DNA of 64,000 nt, from contig CALMRZ010000049.1 of NCBI GenBank assembly GCA_937872225.1, forward strand, positions 1-64,000, given 5' to 3'. The translations under genes and the position numbers were made by a program. Each line of letters starts with the position of its first letter. Position 1 is the stretch's first letter. Positions 16,374 to 25,207 of the stretch are shown one piece after another. This DNA comes from an uncultured Spirochaetota bacterium. Lineage in GTDB: Bacteria > Spirochaetota > UBA4802 > UBA5550. The notes under the pieces were generated by a model. It had not been told where the DNA came from. It was given only the letters and a program-made list of their open reading frames with translations, and searched no databases.

Positions 16374-17276
16374 TTATATCCCGTAAACTGACAGCCCGAT
16401 GGCAACCAGGGAAGCGGCTATCAGCACCGCATAAAACTTCTGCGCCTGGTCAATCCGCATCCGCGGGTGGGTTGAACCCAGGACCGCTATCAGGACATAC
16501 ACCAGTGAAACAAAGGCAAGCTGTATCAGAACATCAAAACCGTAGTACCCGGTCTTGATTGCCGGTATGAAAACGACCACGAAGAGCGCCGCGTAGAACA
16601 TCTGCTTCATCAGCATGTAATACTTGAACAACGCCAAGTTGGGGCCGCTGAACTCGATGAAGGGCCCTTCCAGGATCTCGACTTCCGCTTCAGCTATGTC
16701 AAAGGGCTGGCGACCCACGAAGGCCTGCAGGGCGGCGAGGTAGACCACCAGCATGATGATGACCGAAGCGCCGTAGCCGCCGCCCGCCACGCTGGCCACC
16801 GAGGCGCCGATGCCCAGGCTCTTGATCTTGACGGCGCCGAGGATGAAGGTCATGGCCAGGACCGGTTCGACCATGATCATGGTTATCATTTCACGGCTTG
16901 ACCCGAGGGAGGCATAGGTGTTCTTGCTGGACAGCGCGCCCAGGAGAACGGCGACGCCGCCGAGGGTCAGCAGGTATATGACGGTGATGATATCGGCATA
17001 CCCGGCAAGGACGTTCACTTCATGCCCCAGCGGGAAGAAGACGATGACGCTGATGATAGAAGCAAGGGCGACCAGGGGCGCGATCTTGAATCCGACATTG
17101 CCGGGAGTCAGGTTCTGCTTTCCCAGGAGCTTGAATATATCGTAGTAGGTCTGCATCAGGGGGGGGCCCTGCCGCGACTGCACTACCCGTGCCGTTATCC
17201 GCCGCACCACGCCGTCAAAGAACGGCGCCAGCAGTAAAAATACCAATATATTGACCGCGACGTACAGAATGTCCAT
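16374..17276 (-). CDS. hydrogenase membrane subunit (NuoH/EchB/HycD-like)
   Basis: A 300-residue integral membrane protein with about eight hydrophobic segments. It has the NuoH signatures GPPLMQTYYDIFKLLGK and PFDIAEAEVEILEGP, the charged loop that contacts the peripheral arm and helps form the proton/sodium path at the quinone-like junction. The ATG at 17276 follows GGTGAG and begins right before the first membrane helix. It is four bases from the end of the fused large-subunit gene. Confidence 0.9.
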   Translation of the reverse strand: MDILYVAVNILVFLLLAPFFDGVVRRITARVVQSRQGPPLMQTYYDIFKLLGKQNLTPGNVGFKIAPLVALASIISVIVFFPLGHEVNVLAGYADIITVIYLLTLGGVAVLLGALSSKNTYASLGSSREMITMIMVEPVLAMTFILGAVKIKSLGIGASVASVAGGGYGASVIIMLVVYLAALQAFVGRQPFDIAEAEVEILEGPFIEFSGPNLALFKYYMLMKQMFYAALFVVVFIPAIKTGYYGFDVLIQLAFVSLVYVLIAVLGSTHPRMRIDQAQKFYAVLIAASLVAIGLSVYGI

Positions 17277-17280
17277 GTTC

Positions 17281-18963
17281 TCACCTTCCCGCGAATTTTT
17301 TAGCCCGAGATATCTTTTCCAGGTCCATCTTGGTGAGACGGCTCTTCTCACCGGTCCTGATGTCAACTTTCACGACCCTGTCAGTGCAGGAGAAGCAGGG
17401 GTCGATGCTGCCGATGATGATCGGCAGGTCCGCGAACTGGTCGTTGAGGAGCATCGCCGGGACGCCCTGCAGGTTCGGATACGTCGGGGCGCGGACGCGC
17501 CACCGTTCCGGCCTGTTCTCCTCGCCGGTGATCAGGTAATGCACCACTTCGCCCCGGGGGGCCTCGACCGCGGCAATGGCGTGCTGCAGCGGCTTGACGT
17601 CCTCGGCGAATTCGGTCATGATCGGGCCCGCCGGCATCTTGTCTAGGGCCTGACGGATGATCTTGATCGCTTCAAAGGTCTCGAGGATACGGACGACCAC
17701 GGTGCCCCACACGTCGCAGGAATCCACGACCGGAACGTCGAACTGCATTTCGTCGTAGGCCGCGTAGGGGTGGTCGCGGCGGACGTCGATGTCGACCCCG
17801 CGCGCCCGGGCCACCGGGCCGACCAGGCTCCAGAGCTCCGTCTCCTGCTTGGTGATGCATCCGACGCCCTTGGTGCGGCGGTGTATGGAACCGTCGCCGA
17901 CAATGGCCTTGTGTATGGTAATGAGCTCCTTTTCAATCGTCTTGAGAATGCCCAGGAGCTCGTCCCCGAGTTCGGGGGTGATGTCCCGGCGTACCCCGCC
18001 GGCGACGATCATGCCGTAGGTCTTCCGGTTTCCGGTCAGTTTCTCGCCATACCACATGATGGCCTCGCGGACCCGCCATGCCTGCATGAAGACCGTGTCA
18101 AAGCCGATCAGGTGCCCCGCTATCCCCAGCCAGAGGAGGTGGGAGTGGATGCGCTCGATCTCCAGCATGATGGTGCGGATATATTCCGCGCGGCGGGAGA
18201 TCTTCAAGCCCGCGGCAAGTTCCAGCGCCTGGGAATAAGACGTTGCGTGCACGGAGCCGCAGATACCGCAGATCCGCTCGGCGATAAAGGGTATTTCGTT
18301 GTAGGTTACCTGGGTCTGGCAGAGCTTTTCCAGGCCGCGGTGCACCATGAAGCCGCGATAGTCACAGCCCTTGATGGTCTCTCCGTCGACGAAGACCGCG
18401 AAGTGCGCCGGCTCGTGCAGGGTCGGATGGAACGGACCCACCGGAATGGTGGTGCAGCCCTCGGGGGCCTCGTCAAGCTGATAGGCCACGTTTTCCGCCG
18501 CAGGGGGCATCAGGTTATAGGGCACCTCCTTCCGGAGGGGATACACGCCCTCGGGCCAGTCATCGGCGAGGATCAGCCGCTTCGGCTTCGGGTGTCCCTT
18601 GAATTTCATCCCCAGCAGGTCCATGTATTCCCGCTCGGACCAGCCGGCGTTGGGAATGTCGGGCGTGATGGAGTCGAACTCTGGATTGTCCACCGGTGCG
18701 GAAGTGCGGATGCAGACAAAGAGGTCGTCCCGGTCAAGGCTGAAGTTGTGGATGAGTCCCAGCGTTTTGTCCCGGGCAATGTTGTCGTACCCTACGCTCA
18801 CCAGGTAGCGGCCGCCCATCTTGATTATCTCGTTGGATATTTCCCTGACCTTGCTCTTGTCGATGTCCACGAACAGCCGCGTGCTGTAGGGAGCCTCGAA
18901 GTTTTTGACTGCGGCCTGGTATTTATCTTTTAACTGTTTTTTTACATCATCAATCGTAAGCAT
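17281..18963 (-). CDS. group-4 [NiFe] hydrogenase large subunit, NuoC-NuoD fusion (HycE-like)
   Basis: A 560-residue protein. Residues 1 to about 150 are NuoC-like (30 kDa subunit); the rest is the NuoD-like catalytic domain. The NiFe ligands are present: ICGIC (C232, C235) and DPCFSC (C523, C526). The chain ends with 31 more residues after DPCFSCTDR. In HycE the same place, after the Arg of DPCxSCTER, is cut by the HycI protease once nickel is inserted, so cleavage after R529 is likely. The protease gene in this operon fits. All four Cys argue for an active hydrogenase, not an Ehr or complex I homologue. Confidence 0.92.
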   Translation of the reverse strand: MLTIDDVKKQLKDKYQAAVKNFEAPYSTRLFVDIDKSKVREISNEIIKMGGRYLVSVGYDNIARDKTLGLIHNFSLDRDDLFVCIRTSAPVDNPEFDSITPDIPNAGWSEREYMDLLGMKFKGHPKPKRLILADDWPEGVYPLRKEVPYNLMPPAAENVAYQLDEAPEGCTTIPVGPFHPTLHEPAHFAVFVDGETIKGCDYRGFMVHRGLEKLCQTQVTYNEIPFIAERICGICGSVHATSYSQALELAAGLKISRRAEYIRTIMLEIERIHSHLLWLGIAGHLIGFDTVFMQAWRVREAIMWYGEKLTGNRKTYGMIVAGGVRRDITPELGDELLGILKTIEKELITIHKAIVGDGSIHRRTKGVGCITKQETELWSLVGPVARARGVDIDVRRDHPYAAYDEMQFDVPVVDSCDVWGTVVVRILETFEAIKIIRQALDKMPAGPIMTEFAEDVKPLQHAIAAVEAPRGEVVHYLITGEENRPERWRVRAPTYPNLQGVPAMLLNDQFADLPIIIGSIDPCFSCTDRVVKVDIRTGEKSRLTKMDLEKISRAKKFAGR

Positions 18964-18989
18964 GATTTACCTCTTGTAAATAATGTGCC

Positions 18990-20837
18990 TTATTTTTTAA
19001 CGTTGCCCCCGGTCCACTTGACCGCCTTCTTGAATGCGGAGTACATATTGTGGGCCACGTACCTGTTATTATTATTGAGATCCTGATATCCGCACAGCCA
19101 GGTGGGGACTTCCTTCTCTTCCGCTCCGCCCGATTTCTTCAGGAGCCACGCGAAGAGGTAAGCCGCCGCCAGGATGATCAGCACCACCAGCGGAACGGCC
19201 ACCGAGGATACCGCGCCTTCAAGGCCGGGGACGGTCACCGACACGCCCATGGCTGAATTGACAATGTAATTGTCGAGGCTGACGTCCCCGAACACGGCCT
19301 GCAGGCTTGATCCTGCCGAGTTCTTGAATATCCCTATGAACGTCTCGAAATAGAGGATGGGGAGCAGGCCCTGCGCCAGGCAGAGCATGGCGAGGATGAC
19401 CTTCGGGAGCAGCATGGTCCAGGGGACTTCCTTGATCTCCTTCTTCACGGTCCATTCAACGCCGGAGGAAGTGAAGGTCATGCCGAAGAACTTGACGTAC
19501 GACGCCAGGGTGACGGCGCTCGTGAAGAGGGCGATGATGCCGAAGATGGCCAGCATCAGTGACTGGTTTCCCGCCAGGATATCGGAGGAGATGATCGTCC
19601 ACTTGCTGGCGAAGCCGCTGAAGGACGGCATACCGGCGATCGAGAGTGAGGCGATGCCGGCCACCAGCGCGGTCACCGGCATGATCTTGATAAGGCCGCC
19701 CAGCTTGTTCAGGTCCTTGGTGCCGGTGGCGTAGAGAACGCTGCCGGTGGAAAGAAAGAGGAGGCCCTTGAACACGGTGTGGTTCAGGGTGTGGTACATG
19801 GCGCCTATGATGGCCAGCACCGACAGGGCCTTCACGAACACGCTCGGGCTGTTCAGCATGACCAGGGCCGAGCCGATGCCGAGTATGATATATCCCATCT
19901 GTCCGATGGAGTGGTACGCATGGAGGCGTTTCGCGTCATGCTGTTTCAGCGCCTGGGTCGTACCGACGAAGAGGGTGACGGCGCCGAAGCTCGCTATGAT
20001 GATGCCCCAGACCATGCCGTTGAATCCCTCCTTGGGGACCATCCAGAAAAAGGTCCGGATGATGCCGTACACGCCGGTCTTGATCATGACGCCGGAAAGG
20101 AGGGCGCTGATCGGGGACGGCGCAATGGAGTGCGCGTCGGGCAGCCAGAGCTGTCCGAAGGGGAACATACCGGCCTTGAAGCCGAACCCTATGAGGATCA
20201 GGCCGTAGACGATGAAGAGGGACGCGCCCGAAGTGGCGCCCAGTTTCTCGACCAGTGAGTGGAGCGAATCGCCCCAGGAGAACCCGCTTATGAAGAAGGT
20301 GCCGGCCAGGATCAGGACCCATGCCAGCTCCATCAGGATGAGGTACTTGTTGGCGTTCCGGATATTCCCTTTTTCCTTGTATTCAAACCGGATCAGGAAA
20401 TAGGAGGCGACGGTCATGATCTGCCAGGCTATGGTGAAGCCGGTGGACAGGTCGTCGACGGTCACGATGCCGATCATCCCCAGTATGAAGAGGGGGAAGC
20501 AGAGGTAATAGCTCCAGAGCTTGTAGTCGGCATAGTGTTCCATGTACTGGATCGAATAGAAGGAACTCATGATCGCCAGGAACGAAATGATGCCGATGAA
20601 GAACCCGGAGAAGCCGTCTATGAGCATGTATACGCCCAGAACCTTCTGCGTCGCGGCCCCCCCCTGGAAAATGGATACAAAACTAATATTCAAGAGCACA
20701 ACAGCGGCGGCGGTGACCAGAATGAAATTCAGCCAGCCCGCCAGCTTCCGTTTGCCCGACAATAGCGGCACGATGACGGCTGAGCCGAGCAGTATTGCCA
20801 TTGCTATTTGCAAGCTAGAATAGAGATCAATGTTCAT
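18990..20837 (-). CDS. hydrogenase antiporter-like membrane subunit (NuoL/EchA/HyfB-like)
   Basis: A 615-residue protein with about 14-16 membrane helices and the proton-translocating core of Mrp/NuoL antiporters. Conserved parts include the Lys-bearing helix in GFGFKAGMFPFGQLWLPDAH and HTLNHTVFKGLLFLSTGS. It is the only antiporter-type subunit in the operon, so the membrane arm is minimal, as in Ech, with NuoH as the other piece. It should pump H+ or Na+ when electrons flow between the soluble module and protons. Its start overlaps the end of the protease gene by 11 bases. Confidence 0.9.
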   Translation of the reverse strand: MNIDLYSSLQIAMAILLGSAVIVPLLSGKRKLAGWLNFILVTAAAVVLLNISFVSIFQGGAATQKVLGVYMLIDGFSGFFIGIISFLAIMSSFYSIQYMEHYADYKLWSYYLCFPLFILGMIGIVTVDDLSTGFTIAWQIMTVASYFLIRFEYKEKGNIRNANKYLILMELAWVLILAGTFFISGFSWGDSLHSLVEKLGATSGASLFIVYGLILIGFGFKAGMFPFGQLWLPDAHSIAPSPISALLSGVMIKTGVYGIIRTFFWMVPKEGFNGMVWGIIIASFGAVTLFVGTTQALKQHDAKRLHAYHSIGQMGYIILGIGSALVMLNSPSVFVKALSVLAIIGAMYHTLNHTVFKGLLFLSTGSVLYATGTKDLNKLGGLIKIMPVTALVAGIASLSIAGMPSFSGFASKWTIISSDILAGNQSLMLAIFGIIALFTSAVTLASYVKFFGMTFTSSGVEWTVKKEIKEVPWTMLLPKVILAMLCLAQGLLPILYFETFIGIFKNSAGSSLQAVFGDVSLDNYIVNSAMGVSVTVPGLEGAVSSVAVPLVVLIILAAAYLFAWLLKKSGGAEEKEVPTWLCGYQDLNNNNRYVAHNMYSAFKKAVKWTGGNVKK

Positions 20838-21336
20838 AAACGAGCTCCTTTTGATCGCAGTTAATATACGATAGTAATAGATCGCGGATTATATCAGCGC
20901 TTTTCTTAACGTCCTCGGAAAGACCCGTGCCGTAATCGACATCCCCGACTTCAATGCCGAGGAACCAGGTCTTCTTGTTATATTGCTCCAGCACCTTCCC
21001 GGACAGAAACAGGGAAAGCTTGTGGGTCGAATAATTATTGTTGAACGTCTCCTCAAACTCATGCAGCCGGCCGAAATAGACGGAGCCTTTTTCCGCGCCG
21101 GACTGCATCGCGTCGATGACGACCACGTTGTCGCAGTCGCTGTCGGCTATTTTGTACACATAGTTTTCTATCACGTCCTCGACATTCAAAACCGAGACCG
21201 TGGGCGAATCGATCTGTTCCCTGATCCCGTCAACGACGTACACGCCGGCCGCGTCGTCGCCCATGAGGGGGTTCCCCATGCCGACGAAGCAGGTCTTCTC
21301 GCGGGCCAGCCGCTCTATGACGGGGAGGAATTCCAT
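20827..21336 (-). CDS. hydrogenase maturation protease (HycI/HyaD family)
   Basis: A 169-residue peptidase. The N-terminal GMGNPLMGDDAAG and the later VVVIDAMQSG and YSTHKLS supply the acidic residues and His that bind nickel in HybD/HycI proteases. It should trim the C-terminal tail of the large subunit after NiFe assembly. Its ATG (21336) overlaps the preceding stop by one base (TGATG) and its end overlaps the NuoL-like gene, so it is embedded in the operon. A dedicated protease supports a functional NiFe site. Confidence 0.88.
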   Translation of the reverse strand: MEFLPVIERLAREKTCFVGMGNPLMGDDAAGVYVVDGIREQIDSPTVSVLNVEDVIENYVYKIADSDCDNVVVIDAMQSGAEKGSVYFGRLHEFEETFNNNYSTHKLSLFLSGKVLEQYNKKTWFLGIEVGDVDYGTGLSEDVKKSADIIRDLLLSYINCDQKELVYEH

Positions 21337-22169
21337 CAAAACTGCTCTCCCAGGGTCTTGAGCTGCTTGTAGTTGTACACCGGTCCGTCGGTGCACACCA
21401 GGGTACGGCCGACGGCGCAGTGCTGGCACTTGCCGATGCCGCACTTCATGTGCCGCTCGAGGGTGGAGATGATGTTCTCCTCCTTGATACCGAGCTCGGT
21501 GAGCTCCTTGATGACGGCGTTGAACATCATCGGGGGGCCGCACACGAAGGCCACCGTGTTCTCCACGGGAATGTTCTTTTTCTTCAGAAGCGTGTGAACG
21601 AACCCCGTGTCGCCGTCCCAGCCGGGAACCGGATTGTCGATGGTAAGGTTCATCTCAAAACCCGGGGTGTTCTTCCACTCCTTGATGTTATATGCGTACA
21701 TGTGCTCCTGCGGGGTCCTGGCGCCCAGGAATATAAGGACGCGGCCGAACTGGTCTTTGTTCTGCATGACCCGCATGATGGACGAACGCAGCGGAATGAA
21801 CCCGATGCCGCCCGCCACGTATATGACGTTCTTGCCCTTGATCTCCTCGAAGGGGAACCCGTTGCCGAAGGGGCCGCGGATCCCGACCTTGTCGCCGACC
21901 TTCAGCGAGTGCAGCGCGTTGGTGACCTTGCCGACCCGGCGCACCGTCAGGTGGAACCTGTCGTTCTCGGGGCTGGGCGGAAGCGAGACCGCGAACTCAC
22001 CGGACCCGAAGACCGTGCACATGACGAACTGGCCCGACGTGAATTTCGGAGGCTGCCCCCCCTGTCTTTCATCAAAGGAAAGATAGAAGGTCTTGACTTC
22101 AATGATCTCATCCTTGATTTCGGTGATCGTTGCTATTTCAGGTATTGTTATGTTGTTTAATTCGCTCAT
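21336..22169 (-). CDS. FAD/NAD(P)-binding oxidoreductase subunit (sulfhydrogenase gamma / AsrB-like)
   Basis: A 277-residue ferredoxin-NADP-reductase-fold protein. RGPFGNGFP and VAGGIGFIPLRS are the flavin and pyridine-nucleotide regions, and CGPPMMF is the NAD(P) motif. The C-terminus has four Cys (CGIGKCQHCAVG with a later Cys before TDGP), the [2Fe-2S] site of HydG, AsrB and dihydroorotate dehydrogenase PyrK. It would connect NAD(P)H to the hydrogenase complex. The ATG at 22169 is chosen because AGGTGG lies just upstream; a GTG nine bases earlier is the alternative. Confidence 0.88.
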   Translation of the reverse strand: MSELNNITIPEIATITEIKDEIIEVKTFYLSFDERQGGQPPKFTSGQFVMCTVFGSGEFAVSLPPSPENDRFHLTVRRVGKVTNALHSLKVGDKVGIRGPFGNGFPFEEIKGKNVIYVAGGIGFIPLRSSIMRVMQNKDQFGRVLIFLGARTPQEHMYAYNIKEWKNTPGFEMNLTIDNPVPGWDGDTGFVHTLLKKKNIPVENTVAFVCGPPMMFNAVIKELTELGIKEENIISTLERHMKCGIGKCQHCAVGRTLVCTDGPVYNYKQLKTLGEQF

Positions 22170-22178
22170 GTCACCCAC

Positions 22179-23234
22179 CTACTTTTGAATGTCTCGTCTG
22201 ATATACGTGACAACATTGGGCAGGCCGATATCGCCCGGGCATACCCACTGACACCGCCCGCAGCCGACGCAGCCGGGACGAAGATACTTCTTGGATTGCG
22301 AATACGAAAGCTTGCAGAAGAACCGCTTGCTCCGCCGGTCCTCGACCGGTTTCCGCGGATTATGGCCGCCCGCCATCCGGGAATAGCCCTCGTAGGAGCA
22401 GGAATCCCAGGTGCGCATCCGGTCGGCCGTTTCAGGGCCCGTCACCGGGTCGACGATATTGAAGCAGGTGCAGCTGGGGCACACGAAGGAGCAGGCGCCG
22501 CATTCGATGCACTGGTTGCCGATGTATTCCCAGACCTTTTCGTCGATGAGGCCGGTCGTTACCCGGTTCACCACCCGCGATATCCAGGCCTTGTTGTCCT
22601 TCGCTATCGCGTCGAACGCATTGATCGATTTATCAATAACTTCTGATTTAGCCTTCTTGTGGGAATCGTCCGAATTTTTAAGCCCGAGTTTCTCAGCCAG
22701 CGCTTTGCCCTTGTCGCTGCCGGCCTCGACCAGGTACTGGTCGCCGAGGTCGGTAAGGTTAAGGTCGTATCCCTCCTGGGCGCTGGGGCCGCTGTCGGTG
22801 CACACACAGAAGCACTGCTTGAAAGGCACGTTGCAGGTGTTGGTCACGATGAACATGTTCTTGCGATGGTTCTTGTACACGTCATCGACGAACTCCTGGC
22901 CCAGGAAGAAGCGGTCCATGCAGAGCACGCCGGTGAGGTCGCATGACCGGAGGCCGAAGAGGGCCTTTTTCGAACTGTCGAAGTCCGGCTTGATCTCTAC
23001 CTTCTGGTTCTTCTTGTCATACTGGTACGACATGATCCGTTCGAACTGGGGGAACAGCGCGTGCTTCGGCGGCTTCGCGGGTATGGGCGCGTTCAGGTCA
23101 AGTTCGGCAATGTCATCGACCTTGACGAACATGCACTGCTTCGCTTCCTTCTCCATTACCGGGCCGTACACCTGGTATTCCTTCTGCAGTTCCTTGGCAA
23201 TATCCAATACTTGGCTTTTGTTTATCAAATACAT
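22179..23234 (-). CDS. Fe-S electron-transfer subunit (sulfhydrogenase beta / AsrA-like)
   Basis: A 351-residue protein with two C-terminal [4Fe-4S] motifs, CIECGACSFVCPSC and CVGCGRCQWVCP. The N-terminal part has GLRSCDLTG and NTCNVPFKQCFC, shared by AsrA of anaerobic sulfite reductase and HydB of archaeal sulfhydrogenase. It should relay electrons between the AsrB-like flavoprotein and the rest of the complex. It is two bases downstream of the MopB-type gene and nine upstream of its flavoprotein partner. Confidence 0.87.
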   Translation of the reverse strand: MYLINKSQVLDIAKELQKEYQVYGPVMEKEAKQCMFVKVDDIAELDLNAPIPAKPPKHALFPQFERIMSYQYDKKNQKVEIKPDFDSSKKALFGLRSCDLTGVLCMDRFFLGQEFVDDVYKNHRKNMFIVTNTCNVPFKQCFCVCTDSGPSAQEGYDLNLTDLGDQYLVEAGSDKGKALAEKLGLKNSDDSHKKAKSEVIDKSINAFDAIAKDNKAWISRVVNRVTTGLIDEKVWEYIGNQCIECGACSFVCPSCTCFNIVDPVTGPETADRMRTWDSCSYEGYSRMAGGHNPRKPVEDRRSKRFFCKLSYSQSKKYLRPGCVGCGRCQWVCPGDIGLPNVVTYIRRDIQK

Positions 23235-23236
23235 GG

Positions 23237-25207
23237 TTATACCTTCACAATTCTTACTGGGATTGTTGTGTCTTCGCCTCTCTTCAGGACATCCTTGTGT
23301 TCCATGAAGAACTTGGTGACCATTTCATCGACAAAGTAAGCAACGTAGGCCGTGTTCGGCTTCACCTTGTCGGTCACCTGCGCCAGCGTCTCCATCGAGC
23401 CGTAGGGCGATACGATCTTGACCGGGAACCGGTCTCGGACGTTCAGCTCCTTGGCCTTCTGCGGAGATATGGCGACATAACCCTGCGGATAGAGGAGCAG
23501 CGTCGCGTTGTATTCGCGCAGGGGTATGTGGGTCTTTTTCATCAGATTGTTCTGGTGCCAGTAATGCTGGGATTCGCCTATGAGCAGAAGGACCGGGTAT
23601 TCCTCGCTCGCCAGGGGAACGGCGAAATTGGCGTCAACGGGGGCGAAGGCCGCCTTGTTCGCGGCTTTTTCCGCGTCATAGCGGTCAAGGCCGTAGGTTT
23701 TGACGCCGCCGATCCCCAGCTTGTCGTGGGAAACGGCCGAATAGCTCGGCGTGAGCTTGGCGATCTCCTTCATGACGTCCGCCGGTGATCCATAGCTCCA
23801 CGTGGCGCCGGCCTTTTCCGCTATCTTCGAAAAGACCTGCCAGCAGGCCAGGATGTTCTTCGGGGGCTCAACCTTCTTCTTCGCCAGCTGGACGCGCCGC
23901 TCGGTGTTGGTGAAGGTGCCGTCGGTCTCGGCATAGGTGGCTACGGGAAGCACCACGTGGGCGTAATCCATGAAACCGTTCTGGTATGAGCCTATGTAGG
24001 CGACGAAATCCGTCTTCTTGATATCGTCCACGTTGCGGATGATGGTTTCGTCATGATCGACGGCGACAAAGGCCCTCAGCTTGCTTCCCATCTCGTTGGG
24101 CGACTTGCCCGCCTGCGTGTTCAGCTTCACCCCCCACTCCTTGTTGAACTTGTCAACAGCGGCGCTGTCGGACAGCTTCTGGAACCCGGTGAGGAGATCA
24201 GGGGCGATGCCCATATCCTTGCTCCCCTGCAGGTTGTTGATACCGGTGATGGGATTGACGCCGCATCCTTCCTTGCCGATCTTGCCGGCCATCAGGTAGA
24301 GGTTGTAGATGTAGCTGACGGTTTCCCTGTCGAATCCGGAGATGCCGGAGGAGTAGAACACCATGGCCGACCTGGAAAGGGCCAGGTCCCGCGCCAGGGT
24401 CTTCAGTACTTCTATATCGACGCCGGTCTTCTCGACGACTTCGCTTTCCTTCAGGGAGGAAAGGACCTTGGTGAAGGAATCGTATCCTTCGGTGTGCTTC
24501 TTTATGAAATCGACATCGGCGAGGTTCTCGTCCAGGAGCACCTTCGCCATGTAGGCTATGGCAATCTTGTAGGCCCCGGGCTGTATCTGGAGGAAACCGT
24601 TGGACAGCCGGGCTATCTGGGTGACCCGGGTATCGATGGTGAACACGCGCGACCCCTTGCGGGCGGCCATGTGAATCTCGCTGCCGATGATCGGGTTCTG
24701 CTTGGTGATATCGATGCCCACGACGAGCATGAAGTCGGCCCTGGATATCTCCTCAAGGGACCCGAGCATGCCCGCCATGCCGGTGCCCTTGTGCAGGACG
24801 TCAAGGCTGATCCGGTGGCCGGGATCGCAGTCAAGGCTGATGTTATTGGTATTGAACACGGACCGGGCCAGCCTCATGAGAAGGTAATTGTCCTCGTTGG
24901 AGGAACGGGGCGAGGCAAGGAATCCGATCTCATCCGGGGAAACCTTTTTGAGTTTTTCCACCAGATAGGAAACCGCTTCGTCATAGGACGCCTCGACCAG
25001 TTTGCCGTCCTTCCTGATGAGCGGGGTCGTTATTTTTTCAGGTGTGTTTAACAGCTCATGCACATTCCATCCCCGAACACAGAGCCGACCCTTGCTGACC
25101 GGGTGGTTTTGCATCGGGAAGACGCCGCACACCTTATCATCCCTGACATCCAGGAGATGACCGCATCCCGTACCACAAAATGTGCAAATACCGGATTTAT
25201 AATTCAT
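23237..25207 (-). CDS. molybdopterin-oxidoreductase-family subunit (FdhA/NuoG-like) lacking the usual Cys/Sec ligand
   Basis: A 656-residue protein, first in the operon, with GAGGAG before its ATG. The N-terminal [4Fe-4S] motif is complete (C8, C11, C15, C43), and the MopB fold and C-terminal dinucleotide-binding domain are recognisable. In formate dehydrogenases the metal ligand lies in a CxRxCH or UH motif after the NN(V/I)D segment. Here that segment reads NNISLDCDPGHRISLDVLHKGTG, and Leu occupies the expected Cys/Sec place. The protein therefore resembles NuoG or other electron-conduit members more than an active formate dehydrogenase. Automatic annotation would probably call it FdhA. No in-frame TGA is present that could encode Sec. 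Confidence 0.8.
   Translation of the reverse strand: MNYKSGICTFCGTGCGHLLDVRDDKVCGVFPMQNHPVSKGRLCVRGWNVHELLNTPEKITTPLIRKDGKLVEASYDEAVSYLVEKLKKVSPDEIGFLASPRSSNEDNYLLMRLARSVFNTNNISLDCDPGHRISLDVLHKGTGMAGMLGSLEEISRADFMLVVGIDITKQNPIIGSEIHMAARKGSRVFTIDTRVTQIARLSNGFLQIQPGAYKIAIAYMAKVLLDENLADVDFIKKHTEGYDSFTKVLSSLKESEVVEKTGVDIEVLKTLARDLALSRSAMVFYSSGISGFDRETVSYIYNLYLMAGKIGKEGCGVNPITGINNLQGSKDMGIAPDLLTGFQKLSDSAAVDKFNKEWGVKLNTQAGKSPNEMGSKLRAFVAVDHDETIIRNVDDIKKTDFVAYIGSYQNGFMDYAHVVLPVATYAETDGTFTNTERRVQLAKKKVEPPKNILACWQVFSKIAEKAGATWSYGSPADVMKEIAKLTPSYSAVSHDKLGIGGVKTYGLDRYDAEKAANKAAFAPVDANFAVPLASEEYPVLLLIGESQHYWHQNNLMKKTHIPLREYNATLLLYPQGYVAISPQKAKELNVRDRFPVKIVSPYGSMETLAQVTDKVKPNTAYVAYFVDEMVTKFFMEHKDVLKRGEDTTIPVRIVKV

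Noticed and set aside
23237-25207. Selenocysteine (in-frame TGA) in the MopB gene
   Set aside because: The frame is continuous with no internal TGA, and Leu is at the expected position.
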